Shown in pieces: positions 62,254 to 64,000 of a DNA stretch of 64,000 nucleotides. Under the pieces are notes generated by a model. It was not told the DNA's origin. It ran no database searches and was given only the letters and a program-made list of their open reading frames with translations. The translations under genes and the position numbers were made by a program. Source of the DNA: an uncultured Selenomonadales bacterium (lineage in GTDB: Bacteria; Bacillota; Negativicutes; Selenomonadales; Selenomonadaceae); contig OMYB01000009.1 of the NCBI GenBank assembly GCA_900315155.1, positions 31,135 through 95,134 on the forward strand. The letters are read 5' to 3'. Position 1 is the first letter of the stretch. Every line of letters starts with the position of its first letter.

Positions 62254-62817
62254 ATGTGCAGCAGGTATGAGATTGGAGATAGGGTCCAGCGGTTCCTTAT
62301 CCCGTATGGCTGGAATCAGCAGCTGCGGGCGGGGGATGTTCACCCGCAGGAAAAGGCCCCCGTCCTGACGAGAGATGGCGGGGGAATATCCGCATGCTCG
62401 ATGGCATGGGGCATGACGCACCCGAATACGGGCAAGCTCATCATCAACGCACGCGAGGAAACGGCAGCCGAAAAGCCGATGTTCTCCCGCAGTCTGCGGA
62501 CACAGCGGTGCATTCTCCCTGCCGAGAAATTCTACGAGTGGGACGCAGACAAGCACAAGATTACATTTTCGGCGGCAGATAACGGCTTGCTTTATCTATG
62601 TGGTATCTATCGGTTCGAGGATACGATCCCGCATTTCGTTATCCTGACGAAGGCAGCCGATGATGTTATGCGTCCCGTCCATGATCGTATGTCGGCGATG
62701 ATTCGTGAGAAAGATATTGACGAGTGGCTGCTGGATGACAGACGCGTACAGGACTTGCTGAAAAGCGATGTTCGGTTGGTGCGCCATCAGCCAGTCGAAG
62801 AATTCTCCCTGTTTTGA
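62254..62817 (+). CDS. SRAP/HMCES-type abasic-site shield protein (YedK family)
   Basis: 187 residues. MCSRYEIG provides the catalytic Cys2 after methionine removal; NAREETAAEKPMF carries the active-site Asn and Glu; RCILPAEKFYEW and ILTKAADDVMRPVHDRMSA with the conserved His complete the fold. SRAP proteins cross-link to abasic sites in single-stranded DNA and protect them. Full length. Confidence 0.9.
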   Translation: MCSRYEIGDRVQRFLIPYGWNQQLRAGDVHPQEKAPVLTRDGGGISACSMAWGMTHPNTGKLIINAREETAAEKPMFSRSLRTQRCILPAEKFYEWDADKHKITFSAADNGLLYLCGIYRFEDTIPHFVILTKAADDVMRPVHDRMSAMIREKDIDEWLLDDRRVQDLLKSDVRLVRHQPVEEFSLF

Positions 62818-63248
62818 TGGCTTTGACTGAAAAAAGATGGAGTTATGCCTATGCTGGTCCGTTTATCGGCCGGGCAGCTTATGACTGGTCGGTGGAGATG
62901 TCGATCTATCTGCGTATGGATGAACACCGGCATGGACTGGGGAAAATGCTTTATCAGAAGATGGAGGATGTCCTGCGCGCGCAGGGAATCCTGAACCTCA
63001 ATGCCTGCATCGCAGTCCCAAAGGCGGATGGAGATGCGTATCTTACGGATAACAGCATGAAGTTCCATGAACATATGGGATATCAAATGGTTGGCAGATT
63101 CCATGACAGCGGGTACAAATTTGGCCGTTGGTACGATATACCGATACTAAAAAATCCCTGCAGTGTAATTTGCACTGCAGGGATTTTGTTATGGAACCTG
63201 TTTGTGCACACGGATCGGATTGCTTTCATGGTAGCTTGCTCCTTTTAG
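62817..63248 (+). pseudogene. GNAT acetyltransferase, both ends truncated
   Basis: The frame opens at ATG 62817, overlapping the SRAP stop. After ten unrelated residues it reads YAYAGPFIGRAAYDWSVEMSI, RHGLGKMLYQKMEDVL (the acetyl-CoA loop), QGILNLNACIAVPKA, EHMGYQMVGRF and GYKFGRWYD, as in the phosphinothricin-type GNAT family. About 60-70 N-terminal residues and the last ten or so are absent; beyond 63141 the frame reads through a terminator. Confidence 0.75.
63151..63187. terminator. Bidirectional terminator
   Basis: AAAATCCCTGCAGTG (63151-63165) pairs perfectly with CACTGCAGGGATTTT (63173-63187), loop of 7 nt. A-run and T-run on both sides allow use in both directions, for the GNAT remnant and the small minus-strand gene. 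Confidence 0.85.
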
Positions 63249-63390
63249 GCGGCTTTGGTTGATGATACTGTCCTCGGAAATCTTTATGGGCCTTATACGA
63301 TTTCCATACGCCGGATATCGCACCGGCGATGCAGCTGATAGAAAGGAACAGGAGAAAGCCTAGGCCGACGAAGCACAGGATTTCAAACAT
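63226..63390 (-). CDS. Small membrane protein, 54 residues
   Basis: ATG at 63390 on the minus strand follows GGAGGG (63402-63397) by 6 nt. MFEILCFVGLGFLLFLSISC begins a membrane helix up to about residue 28, then a basic hydrophilic tail (WKSYKAHKDFRGQYHQPKPP). It lies 2 nt behind the next minus-strand gene, so is probably its second cistron. No family recognised. Confidence 0.6.
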   Translation of the reverse strand: MFEILCFVGLGFLLFLSISCIAGAISGVWKSYKAHKDFRGQYHQPKPPKRSKLP

Positions 63391-63392
63391 GG

Positions 63393-63848
63393 TCATCCCT
63401 CCGTATGTAACAGTGTATCTACCCGCTGGCAGATACGGTCACGATTGTTCCCCTGAAAGTCGAGGTAGAAGTTCTCCGTGCAGACCAGCCAGAGCATCTT
63501 GTCGAGCTTATAGGCGGTGGCATCTTCGTCTACGCCTTCTTCACGAACGAGTTTCGCCCAATCGAAGAGGAAGCGGACGACTTCCTTATCGGGGACAGAA
63601 TCCTTCTCCCTGATACGGCTGACAATCTTGTTGATATGGATATCCGGCTTCGCGAGCCATGTGCATCCGCATTCCTTGAGCCAGTCGCAAGTGAGGGCGA
63701 AGCCAAGCCCGTGGATGCGCTTCTGGATGCCCTCGGGGATGAAATACTTCTGCAGGGCATCGTAGCTGACAAAATGGGCGGCAGCAATCCTGTCTAGCCA
63801 ATCCGTAAGTTCTCGGTAGAACTGCAGCAGCATATCTTTTTCCAGCAT
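63393..63848 (-). CDS. Hypothetical protein, 151 residues
   Basis: Minus strand; ATG at 63848 follows AGGAGG at good distance. Soluble, with FIPEGIQKRIHGLGFALTCD, WLAKPDIHINKIVSRI and FLFDWAKLVREEGVDEDATA. PDIHINKIVSR resembles the helix of some HhH-containing proteins, but the resemblance is too weak for a call. First gene of a two-cistron unit with the small membrane protein, transcribed away from the inverted repeat at 63888. Confidence 0.6.
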   Translation of the reverse strand: MLEKDMLLQFYRELTDWLDRIAAAHFVSYDALQKYFIPEGIQKRIHGLGFALTCDWLKECGCTWLAKPDIHINKIVSRIREKDSVPDKEVVRFLFDWAKLVREEGVDEDATAYKLDKMLWLVCTENFYLDFQGNNRDRICQRVDTLLHTEG

Positions 63849-63887
63849 CAATTTCGCCTCCTGCTATTATATTCGATACGGTCATGT

Positions 63888-63924
63888 ATAATTCCTACGT
63901 TTTGAATATCGAACGTAGAATTAT
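63888..63924. promoter_or_regulatory. Near-perfect inverted repeat between divergent promoters
   Basis: ATAATTCCTACGTT (63888-63901) faces AACGTAGAATTAT (63912-63924), identical apart from one extra base. TATAAT for the minus-strand gene is at 63871-63866. Confidence 0.65.
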
Positions 63925-63938
63925 GGGAACAAAAGTTC

Positions 63939-63967
63939 TTGCAAACATACATGCCCTGTGCTATTAT
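63939..63967 (+). promoter_or_regulatory. Promoter pointing out of the window
   Basis: TTGCAA (63939-63944), 17 nt, TATTAT (63962-63967). The gene it serves starts beyond base 64000. Confidence 0.5.
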
Positions 63968-64000
63968 AAATATAGAAATCCTGTTCGGTTCAATCATCGT

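Overview
The window looks like a GC-rich chromosome segment from a member of the Negativicutes, most probably Selenomonadaceae (Selenomonas, Mitsuokella or a relative). This is an inference. It rests on Firmicutes-type housekeeping genes (asp23-amaP-DUF2273-nusB, argR-recN, scpAB, mutS2, a long U32 peptidase) combined with an anaerobic pyruvate:ferredoxin oxidoreductase and a futalosine-type menaquinone cluster. I saw no rRNA, tRNA or CRISPR array.

Layout. 0-4.3 kb holds damaged metabolic genes: a PucR-type regulator, a HisC and a 2-hydroxyacid dehydrogenase, each missing large pieces, then a RocB-like peptidase fused in frame to an amidinotransferase. 4.3-11.7 kb carries an AEC transporter, an AlbA_2/ATPase regulator, two near-identical crcB fluoride channels flanking a ZIP transporter, tag, and a 706-residue orphan with a cNMP-binding-like N-terminus. 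12-27.5 kb is intact core genome: nifJ, efp, the asp23 group, nusB, xseAB, ispA, dxs, tlyA, nadK, argR, recN. At 27.6-28.3 kb are the remains of a Zn-macrodomain/sirtuin (SirTM) pair. 28.4-51.4 kb is again core: MATE, Nudix, site-2 protease, scpAB, U32, mutS2, PBP1A, tyrS, yebC, ruvCAB, queH fused to a SpoIID domain, an oxidoreductase, two MqnE-like proteins, MqnC and an MTAP-family phosphorylase. 51.5-64 kb is accessory: a type I restriction system with broken M and S genes and an intact R gene, a macrodomain/ADP-ribosylglycohydrolase pair truncated head to head, a HigBA toxin-antitoxin, an IS3 remnant, a PH-domain protein, an SRAP protein, a GNAT fragment and small unknowns.

The most striking pattern is recurrent partial deletion. 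At about ten accessory loci the two ends of a recognisable gene are kept but the middle, or the facing N-termini of two divergent genes, is missing, while every core gene looks full length. One case can be measured inside the window: a paralogous remnant at 57.9 kb lacks about 176 nt that are present in the copy at 59.5 kb. Either this is a lineage with deletion-driven gene decay, or the assembly has collapsed in places; long reads would decide.

Other points worth attention are a long hairpin conserved upstream of both crcB genes, a 5' leader that may hide the Shine-Dalgarno of the cNMP-like orphan gene, short perfect tandem repeats at several gene boundaries, a probable CUG start of scpB, and several operator-like inverted repeats.
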